The notes: generated from the sequence alone by a model not told the origin. A DNA stretch of 64,000 nucleotides from CAVPFA01 sp963703655 (GCA_963703655.1 CAVPFA010000003.1:186001-250000), one strand, 5' to 3'. Positions 27,147 through 36,531 are shown, numbered from the stretch's first letter. Numbers and translations: made by a program.

Positions 27147-27392
27147 TCAGGCGTCGGGCGTATCGATGACGCAGATGGGCGCACCCACTTCCACCTCCTC
27201 CTCCGGATAGACAAGGTGCTCCACGACCGTCCCGGTGACGGGAGCCGGAATCTCAGTGGTGACCTTGTCAGTCTCGACCACCAAGAGCGACGAGCCTGCT
27301 TCGACGTGCGTACCGACCGGGCACAACCACTCCGTTATGAGGGCAACTGTCGTCGTGTCCCCGAGCCTAGGCAGTTCAACGAGGTGGAGCAC
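27147..27392 (-). CDS. Free-standing lipoyl-domain protein (E2-type)
   Basis: The whole 81-residue product is one lipoyl domain: VELPRLGDTTTVALITEWLC, the lipoylation hairpin VVETDKVTTEIPAPVTG with its DK lysine, and GTVVEHLVYPEEEVEVGAPI. The usual subunit-binding and catalytic acyltransferase domains of an E2 are missing; the stop is in frame and the LacI gene follows within about 30 bases. It starts six bases after the E1 alpha stop, so the two are cotranscribed. As a mobile lipoyl carrier it could accept the acyl group from E1. The partner acyltransferase and E3 must come from elsewhere or the reaction ends differently. Confidence 0.88.
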   Translation of the reverse strand: MLHLVELPRLGDTTTVALITEWLCPVGTHVEAGSSLLVVETDKVTTEIPAPVTGTVVEHLVYPEEEVEVGAPICVIDTPDA

Positions 27393-27398
27393 GGTTCT

Positions 27399-28404
27399 TT
27401 AGCTTCCTCTCCTCACGAGTGGAGAGAGGCTCTGCTCCATCATGAGATCCACGGTCGGAGCGGGACTTCTCAACACGGCCTCGACGGACTCTTCCAGGAG
27501 TTGCTCTTGAGTTGCCCGGATCTTCTCTAGATCGTCTTCGGTCAGAACCCCTTCACCAACGAGCCTTCGTCCGAAGATCACGATCGGATCACGATCGAGC
27601 CAGAATTCGAGTTCGCCGTCGGGTCGATAGAGCGCCTTGTCCGAGCGTGAATGACCAGCAAATCGGTACGTCTTGGCCTCGATGAGCGTCGGCCCCTCTC
27701 CTGCCCTGGCCCGGTTGATCGCTAAACGCAACGCCGAGTTGACAAGATCCGGATCCTGACCATCAACAATCTCAGAACTCATCGCGTACGAAGCTGCGCG
27801 GTCTGCGATGTCGCTCACCGGGGTCGTCTTGTCAATACGGCTGTACTCGCCGTACATGTTGTTCTCGCAGACAAATACCACGGGCAGGTTCCAGACAGCC
27901 GCTAGATTCAAGCCCTCGTGGAACGCACCAATGTTGGTGGCGCCGTCGCCGAATACCGCCACCGCGACATCGTTGGTCCCGCGGACTTGCGCGGTCAGCG
28001 CTCCTCCGACAGCGACGGGGATGCCAGCTCCTACGATCGCAAAGGTCGGGAGCAGGCCGACGGAGGGATCGCTCAGGTGCATCGAGCCACCTAAGCCTCG
28101 CAAGCAGCCGACCTGGCGGCCAAGAATCTCACCCAGCACCGCCTCGCGGGTCATTCCCAGCGCCGAGCGCGACGCCATGGCCACGGTACGTGCACGTCAC
28201 GATGTCGCTCGGCCGAGTCGACGCACCGATGGAAACCGCTACAGCTTCTTGGCCCTGCGAGGTGTGCGTCGTGCCGAACACAAGTCCTTCGGAGAACAGG
28301 TCAAGGACCTTGTTCTCGAGCGCACGGATTTCAACCATTCGCTCATATAGCGAACGCCGATCGGAACAAATTGCGTATCTGCGCGCGACGCTCTCCTCGC
28401 TCAT
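27399..28404 (-). CDS. 2-oxoacid dehydrogenase E1 component, alpha subunit (frameshifted)
   Basis: Two frames combine to an E1 alpha of about 335 residues. From ATG 28404 it reads LYERMVEIRALENKVLDLFS, TTHTSQGQEAVAVSIGA and TYRGHGVALG; the frame shifts near 28160 and continues LGMTREAVLGEILGRQVGCL. The thiamine-diphosphate motif starts at AVFGDGATNIGAFHEGLN and ends at CENNMYGEYS, and the phosphorylation-loop-like RFAGHSRSDKALYR follows. With the beta subunit it decarboxylates a 2-oxo acid and passes the acyl group to lipoyl-lysine. Closest in layout to acetoin or branched-chain oxoacid dehydrogenases. The ATG overlaps the beta-subunit stop by four bases. Confidence 0.85.
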
Positions 28405-29405
28405 ACTTCCCTCTCCCACCAGTGGGCGGGCGCGCGGCCAGTGGCCAGTAACGAGTCCACCTGATCATGGACGTACTTTGCTGACGGCAAGAAGCGCTCC
28501 TCCAGTTCTCGGACGTGCGGGACATGAACATCTGGGGCCGTTATCCGGACAATCGGGGCATGCAGCTCAGCGAACGCGACAGTCCCAATGCGTGAAGCGA
28601 CTTGAGCCCCCCATCCGCCTGTGTACTGGTTCTCTTCCACCGTCACCAGGCGGCCAGTTTTCAAGACGGACGTCAACACTGTGCGCTCGTCCCACGGCAT
28701 GAGAGTCCCAAGATCGATCACCTCAGCGGACCAGTCCGACTGATTGGCCGCCTGAGTCGCCACGCTGACTGTCCGGCCCAGCGCGACAATCGTCAGGTCC
28801 GATCCCGGCAGCACAACGTCGGCGACTCCCAGAGTCTCACTCTTGCCGGTCGTGTCGAGCTCCTCTCGCGACCCGTACAGAGTTCGTGGCTCAAGGAGGA
28901 GGACAGGACCAGGGTCCCGAATTGCCGCCTTGGTCAATCCGAATGCAGACCGAGCGCCAGAGGCCACCGCGATCTTCAGACCAGGTGTCCCAAAGGTCCA
29001 CCGCTCGAGAGTTTGCGAATGCTGGCAGCCGAAGCCCAGTCCAGACCCAACCGATGCACGAACTACGAGCGGCACCTCCAGCTTCCCGGCTGAGAGGTAA
29101 CGCATCATCGCCGCCTCGGTGACAAGTTGATCCAGCGCTACGCCGAGGAACTCAATGAACATGATCTCAACAACGGGGCGCAAACCTGTCATAGCAGCTC
29201 CCACCGCAGCGCCGACGAAGCCCATCTCCGAGATTGGAGTGTCGCGGACGCGAGAGGGCCCGAATCGGGCCAAGAGTCCCTCGCTTGTCTTGAAAGGGCC
29301 CTCGGCTTCGGCAACATCCTCGCCGAACACTACGACGCGTTCATCGCGATCCATCTCCTCACCGATCGCCATAGAAATCGCCTGGTTCATGCGTAGCCTC
29401 GTCAC
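28401..29405 (-). CDS. 2-oxoacid dehydrogenase E1 component, beta subunit
   Basis: The 334-residue protein starts at GTG 29405 (GGAGAAGGGG upstream) and shows the transketolase-like beta pattern: MNQAISMAIGEEMDRDERVV, FGEDVAEAEGPFKTSEGLLA, DTPISEMGFVGAAVGAAMTG, IEFLGVALDQLVTEAA and a C-terminal transketolase_C domain (GRLVTVEENQYTGGWGAQVA). It forms the alpha2beta2 E1 with the next gene. Relatives convert pyruvate, acetoin or branched-chain 2-oxo acids; the position inside a sugar-acid operon suggests a 2-keto-deoxy acid or a cleavage product. The stop overlaps the alpha-subunit start (ATGA). Confidence 0.9.
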   Translation of the reverse strand: MTRLRMNQAISMAIGEEMDRDERVVVFGEDVAEAEGPFKTSEGLLARFGPSRVRDTPISEMGFVGAAVGAAMTGLRPVVEIMFIEFLGVALDQLVTEAAMMRYLSAGKLEVPLVVRASVGSGLGFGCQHSQTLERWTFGTPGLKIAVASGARSAFGLTKAAIRDPGPVLLLEPRTLYGSREELDTTGKSETLGVADVVLPGSDLTIVALGRTVSVATQAANQSDWSAEVIDLGTLMPWDERTVLTSVLKTGRLVTVEENQYTGGWGAQVASRIGTVAFAELHAPIVRITAPDVHVPHVRELEERFLPSAKYVHDQVDSLLATGRAPAHWWEREV

Positions 29406-29478
29406 GCCCCTTCTCCTTCTCCTGCCGGTGTAAGCGGATAGGAGTCTCTATTGAGCGGCTTCGATTTCCAGGGTGCCA

Positions 29479-30813
29479 CTATTTCTCCGTGATCGAAGTC
29501 GCCCGACCAAGAGAGGGTTTTCCGTCGTTAGTGGATCTCAAGTATGACGGTGATCCCAAAACGCTCGCTGAGTAAAGCGACTCCACCTCCGGCAGATCCA
29601 ACCCGAGAATGCCCTCGAGTACCTCTTCGGTGTGCTCTCCGAGCATCGGTCCCCGTTGCCGAACAGGAAGGTACTCCCCTACTCGGATTGGACCCACGAC
29701 AGATCGAACGGAACCGAAGGTCGGGTGAACTGTATCGATGACCAGCTCCCGCTCATCGACCAACGGGTCGGCTAGAGCTGCAACCACGTCTTGCACAGGC
29801 CCACACGGAATGCCAACTGCAGACAAATTTTCCAGCCACTCCCCGCTCGTCCTGTCGCGCAGGATCAACGCGAGCTCCGAGAGAAGCTCTTTCTCATGTG
29901 CACGTCGAGCGGCGAAATCAGCGAAGCGGGGATCCATTGCCCACTGGGGGCGCTCCACGACCTTCGTCAACTCTCGCCAGAACTTTTCCTTCGCGCAGGC
30001 TATGACAATCCAACCATCAGCAGTTTCAAAGTTCTGAAATGGGACAAGTGACGGGTGCGCCGAGTGACTTCTCCGCTCCGGCTGTTCACCACGCGTCAAG
30101 TACCAGGTTGCAAGGTAAGAAAGACTACTAATTGCGACGTCAAAGAGAGCCACTTCGCAATTCCCACCTCTGCCGGTGCGGCGCGCCGAGTGGACACCGG
30201 CAAGGATCGCCGTAGCGGCGGCAAATCCGCTCGCGTAGTCGACAATCGAGACTCCGCACCGCTCTGGTGGACCTGCAGGTTCACCTGTTAACGACATCCA
30301 TCCTGCGCGCCCTTGAACTACGTAATCGTAACCAGGCATTTGAGCGGTGGAACCGGAAACTCCAAACGCTGTAATGAAGCAACACACAATGCGGGGATTC
30401 ACGTCTTCGAGATCCTCATACCGAAGTCCCAGTCGCGCAGGCACATCTCCACGAACGTTGCCGAATACGACATCCGAGTGCGCAACAAGTCTTCGGAATA
30501 TGTCTTTTCCACGCTTCGAATCGATGTCCAACGCGATACTGCGCTTACCACGATTGAATGTCTGGAAAAACAGGCTGTCAGCCTGCCCCCGGTGCGGTGG
30601 AACATAGCGGCCCACGTCACCACCGGTTTCAGGTTGTTCAATCTTGATGATGTCCGCACCGAGGTCGACCAGCTGTTCTGTCGCGAACGGGCCGGCAGCG
30701 TACTGCTCGATCGCGAGTACCCTGAGATCTTGCAGTGGCCGTTCGATTTCCGACGGGCCCGCACCACCTTCCTTGGCCTCGGAGGTAAGCTCCTCCTCGT
30801 CCGCGGGCGCCAT
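29479..30813 (-). CDS. CaiB/BaiF-type (class III) CoA-transferase
   Basis: The start at ATG 30813 lies four bases after the stop of the enolase-superfamily gene; longer frames overlap it. The 444-residue protein has the family order: RVLAIEQYAAGPFATEQLVD, LGADIIKIEQPETGG, FQTFNRGKRSIALDI, AFGVSG, and GVSIVDYASGFAAATAILAG with the catalytic aspartate that forms the acyl anhydride. Class III transferases move CoA between carboxylic acids. About 30 extra residues follow the usual C-terminus. In this operon it could load a sugar-derived acid with CoA or release one made by the E1/lipoyl system. Confidence 0.9.
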   Translation of the reverse strand: MAPADEEELTSEAKEGGAGPSEIERPLQDLRVLAIEQYAAGPFATEQLVDLGADIIKIEQPETGGDVGRYVPPHRGQADSLFFQTFNRGKRSIALDIDSKRGKDIFRRLVAHSDVVFGNVRGDVPARLGLRYEDLEDVNPRIVCCFITAFGVSGSTAQMPGYDYVVQGRAGWMSLTGEPAGPPERCGVSIVDYASGFAAATAILAGVHSARRTGRGGNCEVALFDVAISSLSYLATWYLTRGEQPERRSHSAHPSLVPFQNFETADGWIVIACAKEKFWRELTKVVERPQWAMDPRFADFAARRAHEKELLSELALILRDRTSGEWLENLSAVGIPCGPVQDVVAALADPLVDERELVIDTVHPTFGSVRSVVGPIRVGEYLPVRQRGPMLGEHTEEVLEGILGLDLPEVESLYSASVLGSPSYLRSTNDGKPSLGRATSITEK

Positions 30814-30817
30814 CAGG

Positions 30818-31930
30818 TCACCGATCAGCCCGGTAGCGCGCGACGAACTCTGGATCGAGTTTCCAACCAAACCCTGGCCCTTCAGGCAACTGGAACTCGC
30901 CTGACGACAACGACGGTCGATTTGCCAGCATCTGCCAATAGATCGGATCCCGTTCCGGGTGGAAGCCCTCAACATAGGTCCCGTGCGGCACCGCCGCCAG
31001 CAGGTGACTTGAGATCTGCGCTTCCTCATGATGTGCCATGGACACGCCAAAGCTCATTGCCATCAGGGCAACTCTCCGCCACTCAGTCGGCCCTCCTCCC
31101 CACGAGGCATCAAAGTTCGACACGTCTATGGAATCGCCCTCCATGAGGTAGCGCATACCACTTCTCGTAATTTCGCTCTGTCCGGCTGCGACCTCCACTC
31201 CGGTCTTCATTCGAATCGTTCGCATGGCCTGCACGTCGTTCGGCCATTCGCAAGGCTCCTCGAACCAGCGAAGCTTGACCACGTCCTCGGCTTCCTCAAC
31301 AAACGCCACAGCCTCGTCGACCGTCCAACCCTGGTTCGCATCGACGAGAAACACGAAGCCCGGTCGCGCCACCGCCACAGCTCGCCTCAACCGCTGCACA
31401 TCCTCACTTGGTGATGCACCACCGACTTTAAACTTCATCCCAACGAACCCTTCTTCTGAAAAGAAGGACACTTCGCGCTCGATGTTCTGCGGGTCCTCAG
31501 TGTAATACCCCCCAATACCAATCATCGGAAGGGTCGACCGGTATCCACCCCATAGCTTGAACAGCGGTAGGCCAAGCCCTTTTCCCAACGCATCCCAAAT
31601 GGCCGAATCCACACACGCGATCGCCTGCATCGCAAGCCTTCTGTCCCGGAGCTGGTCACGAGTAATCGTCCGCATCGCGTCCCAGCAGCGCTCCGTGTCT
31701 GTCGCTTCCAGCCCGACAACTAGAGGCACCAGCTCCTTATGGACAATGTCGATAATGGCGGCTTGCTCCTCGTCGGCGTCACCATTATAGATTTCGCCGG
31801 AGACCCCATCCTCGGTTATCAATCGAGTAATGATCGTGCACCGTCTAGGCATACGATAGTAACTTCCACGATAGACCGTGTTCAGCGTTACCCGGATTGG
31901 GATGGTTTCAATTTCGCGAATCCGAAGCAA
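30818..31930 (-). CDS. Mandelate racemase / enolase-superfamily acid-sugar dehydratase
   Basis: I start at TTG 31930 because GGAGGG stands about eight bases before it; the frame is open further to 31972. The 370-residue enzyme has the N-terminal capping domain and the barrel residues of the mandelate racemase group: KFK in FVGMKFKVGG, VDANQGW (metal Asp), RWFEEPCEW (metal Glu), AAGQSE, and MAHHEE with a catalytic histidine. This pattern fits acid-sugar dehydratases (rhamnonate, fuconate, galactonate) that remove water to give 2-keto-3-deoxy acids. Neighbours (lactonase, SDR, importer) support that role; the exact acid is unknown. Confidence 0.87.
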   Translation of the reverse strand: MLRIREIETIPIRVTLNTVYRGSYYRMPRRCTIITRLITEDGVSGEIYNGDADEEQAAIIDIVHKELVPLVVGLEATDTERCWDAMRTITRDQLRDRRLAMQAIACVDSAIWDALGKGLGLPLFKLWGGYRSTLPMIGIGGYYTEDPQNIEREVSFFSEEGFVGMKFKVGGASPSEDVQRLRRAVAVARPGFVFLVDANQGWTVDEAVAFVEEAEDVVKLRWFEEPCEWPNDVQAMRTIRMKTGVEVAAGQSEITRSGMRYLMEGDSIDVSNFDASWGGGPTEWRRVALMAMSFGVSMAHHEEAQISSHLLAAVPHGTYVEGFHPERDPIYWQMLANRPSLSSGEFQLPEGPGFGWKLDPEFVARYRADR

Positions 31931-32109
31931 GTGACTTTCCCTCCTCACTCGCGCTGTGGCAAAGCCCACCAAATCCTACAACCGATTCCGGTATCGTTGC
32001 AAACTCCTGCTACCTGGCCCTTTCTCCCCCGCCTCGCCGCTCTCCAGGCGCCAAGGAGCGGCCCTGACTTAAAATCGACGGTATACGACCCGGCTAGAAG
32101 GTGGCGGGC

Positions 32110-32982
32110 TCACTGCAGCCGAAACACTCGATCGGCAGTGCCTGCGAACAGGGCCTCTTGATCCCGCTCAGCGAGTCCGCTCACGAGGTCAGCATATGCA
32201 CTCACGATGTCTCCGTATGAACTGTAGAGTCGGTCGACCGGCCAATTGGTTCCAAAGAAGGCGCGATTGGGTCCCCAAAGCTCGATGCAGGCCATCACCC
32301 ACGGTCGCAGGGAGTCCACTGTCCAGTTGTGATCACCCATCCCCAAACCCGAAATCTTCACAACAGTATTTCCTCTTGTTGCGAGGACTCTCATCATGGC
32401 GAGCCACTCGTTGAAATACTCTGGAGTTCTCTCCCTGGGGAAACCAGCATGATCGATACAAATTGTGATACCAGGGTGTTGGTCAGCTAATCGAGCTAAG
32501 GCCGGCATATGTTCAAGTAAGGGATCGTCGCAGTAGACGAGCCCATATTCCTCGAGCAACGCAAAGCCTCTCTGCCACGATTTGTCGAGGAGGTAATCGT
32601 CGTAGCGCGGATCGCGAATACCGCGCATATTGGGAAAGGCTGAGTGGCCATCGAGGATCGTCTGTACAAGGGGGGATGCCAAATCGGCGTAGGCGACGAT
32701 CCCTTGCGGCACACCTGTTCGGGAGGCAGACTGTTGCAGCCAGTCTGTTTCTAGAACTGGATCTGGACTTCCGATGGCTGCTTGAACGTGGACTACGCGT
32801 GATACGTTATGAAACCGCGTTTCTGACAAGAAGTCTTCTGCAACGTAGCGACGTGACTTGATTGCGTCATAGTCACCTAACTCGGAATCCACAGCCTCCG
32901 GAAGCAGCCAGCTCCATGTCAAGTCTGCGAGGTTGAAGTCGTAGAAGTGAACGTGCGTATCTGTGAAAGGGAAGGCAGGCAT
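32110..32982 (-). CDS. Amidohydrolase-2 family hydrolase (sugar-lactonase type)
   Basis: The 290-residue barrel starts MPAFPFTDTHVHFYDFNLAD: the HxH metal motif at the N-terminus in the THVHFYD form found in L-fuconolactonase and 2-pyrone-4,6-dicarboxylate hydrolase. Further conserved positions are MRGIRDPRYDD, ITICIDHAGFPRE, VVKISGLGMGDHNW and FFGTNWPVDRLYSSYGD with the last acid. It would open a sugar lactone to the acid used by the dehydratase encoded next, 137 bases away. The island therefore has two candidate lactonases of unrelated fold subgroups (this and the one at 23328). Confidence 0.85.
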   Translation of the reverse strand: MPAFPFTDTHVHFYDFNLADLTWSWLLPEAVDSELGDYDAIKSRRYVAEDFLSETRFHNVSRVVHVQAAIGSPDPVLETDWLQQSASRTGVPQGIVAYADLASPLVQTILDGHSAFPNMRGIRDPRYDDYLLDKSWQRGFALLEEYGLVYCDDPLLEHMPALARLADQHPGITICIDHAGFPRERTPEYFNEWLAMMRVLATRGNTVVKISGLGMGDHNWTVDSLRPWVMACIELWGPNRAFFGTNWPVDRLYSSYGDIVSAYADLVSGLAERDQEALFAGTADRVFRLQ

Positions 32983-33051
32983 ATACGACGCTTAGCCCCC
33001 GATGTCGTAGTGGTCAGGAAATCCATTGTTGCTCATGATGGCATTCTTTGC

Positions 33052-34002
33052 TCAGCCTTCTTGGCGCTGCGATGTGACCTCAGCCGGTGGGAGGTCAGCG
33101 ACAGTTAGCCACCCGGCGGGAGCGGCAATTACGCGGTGGATGGAGTTTGCGATGACCGCGGCGGAACCGGATTGAGGATTGAAGCCAGGCTCAATTTCGT
33201 AGTGAAGTCGTGGTTGTCCCTCGATCGTGACCTCGTCCCGCGGGACGAGGCCGACTGACTTGCATGCGACGTGAGCGGAAAAGAGCGCGTCAAACCAGGC
33301 GTGCCCATCCACAGAACCGACCTCGTGTTGCTCAAAGCCGGCCGTTTGCCCCAGTCGCACGGACACTCCGTCTAACTTGTGCTCCTCCTCCGCGAAAACC
33401 GGAGTAATGCTGCTTCGAGTCTCCTCAAGAGTGCAGGAAAGTGCTTCAGCTACGATTCGCATTGACTGCGGGAATCCGATGTGGCCCCGAATGCGCCCGG
33501 ATCGCACTCCTTCCTCGAATTCATCTGGTGCGTATCCGATTCCTAGGCGTCTCAGCACGGCCTCTCCGAAGCGTGAGATATCGACTATCCTCCTGACGCG
33601 GATGGCCTCGACGAATGCGGCTGGACTCGCTGCAGTCACAACTAGCGCATCAAACGCGAACCCGGGATTCAGCCCGCAACCTATGACGGTAACTCCCTGA
33701 GTACGGGCCTTTTCGTCGATCGCCTGAGCAATGTTTGGAGAAATCGCCCAAGGGTGCGCCGCTTCCTCCGCCGACGCAATCACGTTTGACCCCGACTCAA
33801 CTGCCTCCTCGATGTCCGGCGCGACCTCGGCCAGGAACGACGTGGTCGCAACGACTACTACGTCGGCGCCTGAGTTGAGTGCCGGGCTGCGCTCGCTTCG
33901 GCCGAACGGCCCGAGGACTTCGACCCCGTTATCCCCGCAGAGCACTCCGGATACACCTTTGCCAAGTTGGCCCGCGCCGTATATCGCCACTTGAACGGTC
34001 AT
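33052..34002 (-). CDS. DapB-like NAD(P)-dependent dehydrogenase (2,4-diaminopentanoate dehydrogenase type)
   Basis: The 316-residue protein opens VQVAIYGAGQLGKGVSGVLC, a Rossmann cofactor motif, and continues DVVVVATTSFLAEVAPDIEE, ASAEEAAHPWAISPN and VTVIGCGLNPGFAFDALVVT. It lacks the C-terminal motifs of true dihydrodipicolinate reductase and resembles the family that includes 2,4-diaminopentanoate dehydrogenase and other DapB-like proteins of unknown substrate. It is the first gene of the leftward operon, 69 bases before the amidohydrolase gene. An amine or imine substrate would be unusual in a sugar pathway, so the island substrate may be an amino or N-containing compound. Confidence 0.75.
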   Translation of the reverse strand: MTVQVAIYGAGQLGKGVSGVLCGDNGVEVLGPFGRSERSPALNSGADVVVVATTSFLAEVAPDIEEAVESGSNVIASAEEAAHPWAISPNIAQAIDEKARTQGVTVIGCGLNPGFAFDALVVTAASPAAFVEAIRVRRIVDISRFGEAVLRRLGIGYAPDEFEEGVRSGRIRGHIGFPQSMRIVAEALSCTLEETRSSITPVFAEEEHKLDGVSVRLGQTAGFEQHEVGSVDGHAWFDALFSAHVACKSVGLVPRDEVTIEGQPRLHYEIEPGFNPQSGSAAVIANSIHRVIAAPAGWLTVADLPPAEVTSQRQEG

Positions 34003-35206
34003 GGGTTCACCGATCGACGTGTTTCGAAATCCAGCGCCCTCGTCGTCGTATTCCGAGGTTCCCTGAATACGGCGCGAGGCGAAATTACCTGACTCAAACC
34101 AACACTGAACTGCGGATTCACTCCAAAGTCCACGCCGAGCCTCGGGTCATCGAGTGCAGCTTCCTCTCTTGACAGGGGAGAAGTGTAATCTCAGTCTGGA
34201 AACGATTGCAGGCTAGTTGGCGAGGCGGCGTGGTGTCAAGGGGATTGGCGACACTCATTCAAAAGAGCATGCTGTTGGCGCCGCCATCTCGGACCCAACC
34301 CTTCGACTCGCCCCAGGCTCGTGGCTGATGGCACTCTGGAGCTCCGGCGTGCGGCTCCGCCGTGTCAGGCTAACCAGACGACTTCCCCACTAGGGGAATT
34401 ATACTGTGATCTGGGATTTGACCTCTCACTAACTCCCGTTGTTTTGGCAGTGCTTTGATAGGTCTTGCTGACAACGGCGGACAAGATGTTTCCTGCGTCG
34501 AGGCAAGGCTGCGGTGGTACCCGCGTGCGTCGGACTCCCTCCGAGCGTCGAGCAGCTCATCCAGCATCAGTTGCGCAAGCATGTGCCGTGCCTGACCATG
34601 TTGGGTCATCAGCAAGGAGAACACGACGCGGTCAGGCCGGCGGAGATCACGAACCATATATTTGGTTGCCAACGCAGCTGATGTCCCTCCTCGGGCAGTT
34701 CCTACACGAGATCCCCGCAGAACCGCCCGGACCTGTCCTTCTCCCTCAAGCCATGTTGACTCGCAGCGCCCGATTGCTCGAGGCCACAGCGCAGGTGGTC
34801 CGCGAGGGCTTCGTAGTTTCGCCGGACATCCCGGTCGTCGACGACGCCGGTAACACTGGCCGAAGCCTTCGCTCGGGACGCTGGAATGCTCCGCGCGCTC
34901 GTGGTGAATCCGCCAATAGACCACCGCCTGCTAACTGAGCGGCACGGCAGGAACAGTTTCTTTACGAAACTGGATGTGGCGGCAGAACTGGCGGGTAGTT
35001 GGACGCCGATGGCCCTGTCGACGATGGTGATGCAGGAGTCACCACGAGCAAGGCCACAACGACCTCGGTGACCTACGGTTGCTCACGAAGTCGTCGTCCG
35101 GTCGCATGCCGAAGTCAATGGCGTCTGCCTGTTCAGCTTCGATAGCGCACAGTGCGGTGCAGGCATCGCTATGAATTCCGCTGCAGCGAGAAATGCCCCT
35201 CATTGC
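34003..35206. other. Island intergenic region with LacI site, no recognisable gene
   Basis: About 1.2 kb separates the first gene of the leftward operon from the integrase. It contains a consensus LacI operator (34197-34210) and a TTGACA box at 34169-34174. Between 34370 and 34940 both strands hold open frames (184 residues minus, 157 plus) without any motif, and I cannot tell which, if either, is coding. The remainder to 35206 has no features I can support. It may be debris between cargo and integration module. Confidence 0.45.
34197..34210. promoter_or_regulatory. Consensus LacI/GalR-family operator
   Basis: TGGAAACGATTGCA fits every fixed position of the LacI-family consensus TGnAAnCGnTTnCA. 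It lies 195 bases upstream of the first gene (start 34002) of the leftward operon, which also encodes the LacI regulator, so autoregulation is likely. Confidence 0.7.
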
Positions 35207-36376
35207 TCAGGAATCGACAAATCGCTGGGCTGCTCGAAGATCCGCGGTGTCGCTCTTGGCATCCTCGACGCGCCGCCTCAACATCTCGGCGGCACGCCTG
35301 TCCCCGCCGGGCACGGCGTGCGCGTAGACGTTCAGCGTCGTCGATGCCCGGGCGTGCGCGAGGCGGGCGGCGACGATCGGCACCGGAACGCCGGCATCGA
35401 GCATTTGGGTCGCCATAAAATGCCTGAGGTCGTGGAGCCGGAAGTGGTCAAGACCGGCGGCACAGCGGGCGTCGATGAACCGCTTGGTCACGAAGTTCGG
35501 CATCCACGGCCTCGCACCGTCGGAATCGGCCGCGAAGACGAACCGGTCCTCGGCGCTGCTGGGGACGCGCTCGTGGTGCGCGCGAAGAAGCCCGAGGCTC
35601 GCCTCGTCGAGAGCGACCCGGTACGAACGACGAGTCTTCGTGGGCACAAGCACAGGTCCGTCCGGGCCTTCGACGACAGCACGCTGAATCGAGAGGGCGC
35701 CAACAACAAGGTCGACGTCGATCCAGCGCAATGCAAGCAGTTGACCACGACGAGCGCCGGTCATCGCCGCGAGCATGAGATAGAGATGCAGCGCCGCGTC
35801 GGACTCTGCGACCGACTCGAGCAGCCGGGCGACCTCGACGGGAGTCGGTGGTCGCATCTCAGGCTGCACGCCGCTTGGTGGGCTGGCACGCTCCGCCACG
35901 TTCTCAAAGATCCACGACCATCGCTCAGCTTGGGCGAGGGCAGCGTGCAAGGTCGAGTGCGCTCGCCGGACGGAGCCGACGGCGAGCGCCTTGCCGTCGA
36001 CCCGGCCGTTCATCCGGAGCTTCTCGTATAACTCGTCGACCATCGCCGTCGTGAGGTCTCCCACGAGCACGTCCCCGAGGCCGGGCTTCAGATGCCTGTC
36101 GATGATCGAGCGGAGGTTCCGAACCGTCGTCGGCGACCAGCGGGTGCTTCCCCTCGCAAACCACTGATCGAGCAGCTCCCCCACCGTCGTGCGGGCTCCC
36201 ACCGCGGGAGCGATGTTGGCGTGGGCCGAGAGCTCACCGAGCTGGCGCTGGGCCTCTGCGCGGGTGCCGCGGACTGTGCGGGTGACCCAGCGGCGTCGAC
36301 CGGTGTCGGGGTCGGTGCCGGCGTACACCCGCAACTCGAAGGACCCGGTACCCCGCTGACGGATCGAGCCCTTCAC
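35207..36376 (-). CDS. int: Tyrosine recombinase / integrase of the island
   Basis: From GTG 36376 the product is 389 residues. The N-terminal Arm-type domain (GSIRQRGTGSFELRVYAGTD) and SAM-like core-binding domain (TTVGELLDQWFARGSTRWSP) precede the catalytic domain with R (MTGARRGQLLALRW), HxxR (FRLHDLRHFMATQML), the second His (AARLAHARASTTLNVYAHA) and the nucleophilic Tyr in VYAH. Phage-type integrases like this use the 3' end of tRNA genes. It starts 155 bases from the tRNA-Gly gene and reads into the island. All catalytic residues are present, so it may be active. It has no visible excisionase partner. Confidence 0.93.
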   Translation of the reverse strand: MKGSIRQRGTGSFELRVYAGTDPDTGRRRWVTRTVRGTRAEAQRQLGELSAHANIAPAVGARTTVGELLDQWFARGSTRWSPTTVRNLRSIIDRHLKPGLGDVLVGDLTTAMVDELYEKLRMNGRVDGKALAVGSVRRAHSTLHAALAQAERWSWIFENVAERASPPSGVQPEMRPPTPVEVARLLESVAESDAALHLYLMLAAMTGARRGQLLALRWIDVDLVVGALSIQRAVVEGPDGPVLVPTKTRRSYRVALDEASLGLLRAHHERVPSSAEDRFVFAADSDGARPWMPNFVTKRFIDARCAAGLDHFRLHDLRHFMATQMLDAGVPVPIVAARLAHARASTTLNVYAHAVPGGDRRAAEMLRRRVEDAKSDTADLRAAQRFVDS

Positions 36377-36531
36377 GACAGCCGATCCGCCCGTCCGGCG
36401 CCAGTACCGGTGCCCGGCGTGATGCGTCGCAAGGTGATGGTGATGGGCAGCTGATGGGCGGTGATGGGCAAAAATGCTACCCAACACCAGCGCATTGACG
36501 CTACCCTACCCAGGGTGACCTGGATCTTAGC

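Noticed and set aside
34370..34938. Opposing frames of 184 and 157 residues in the island
   Set aside because: No recognisable domain on either strand and no convincing start; listed only as an unexplained region.
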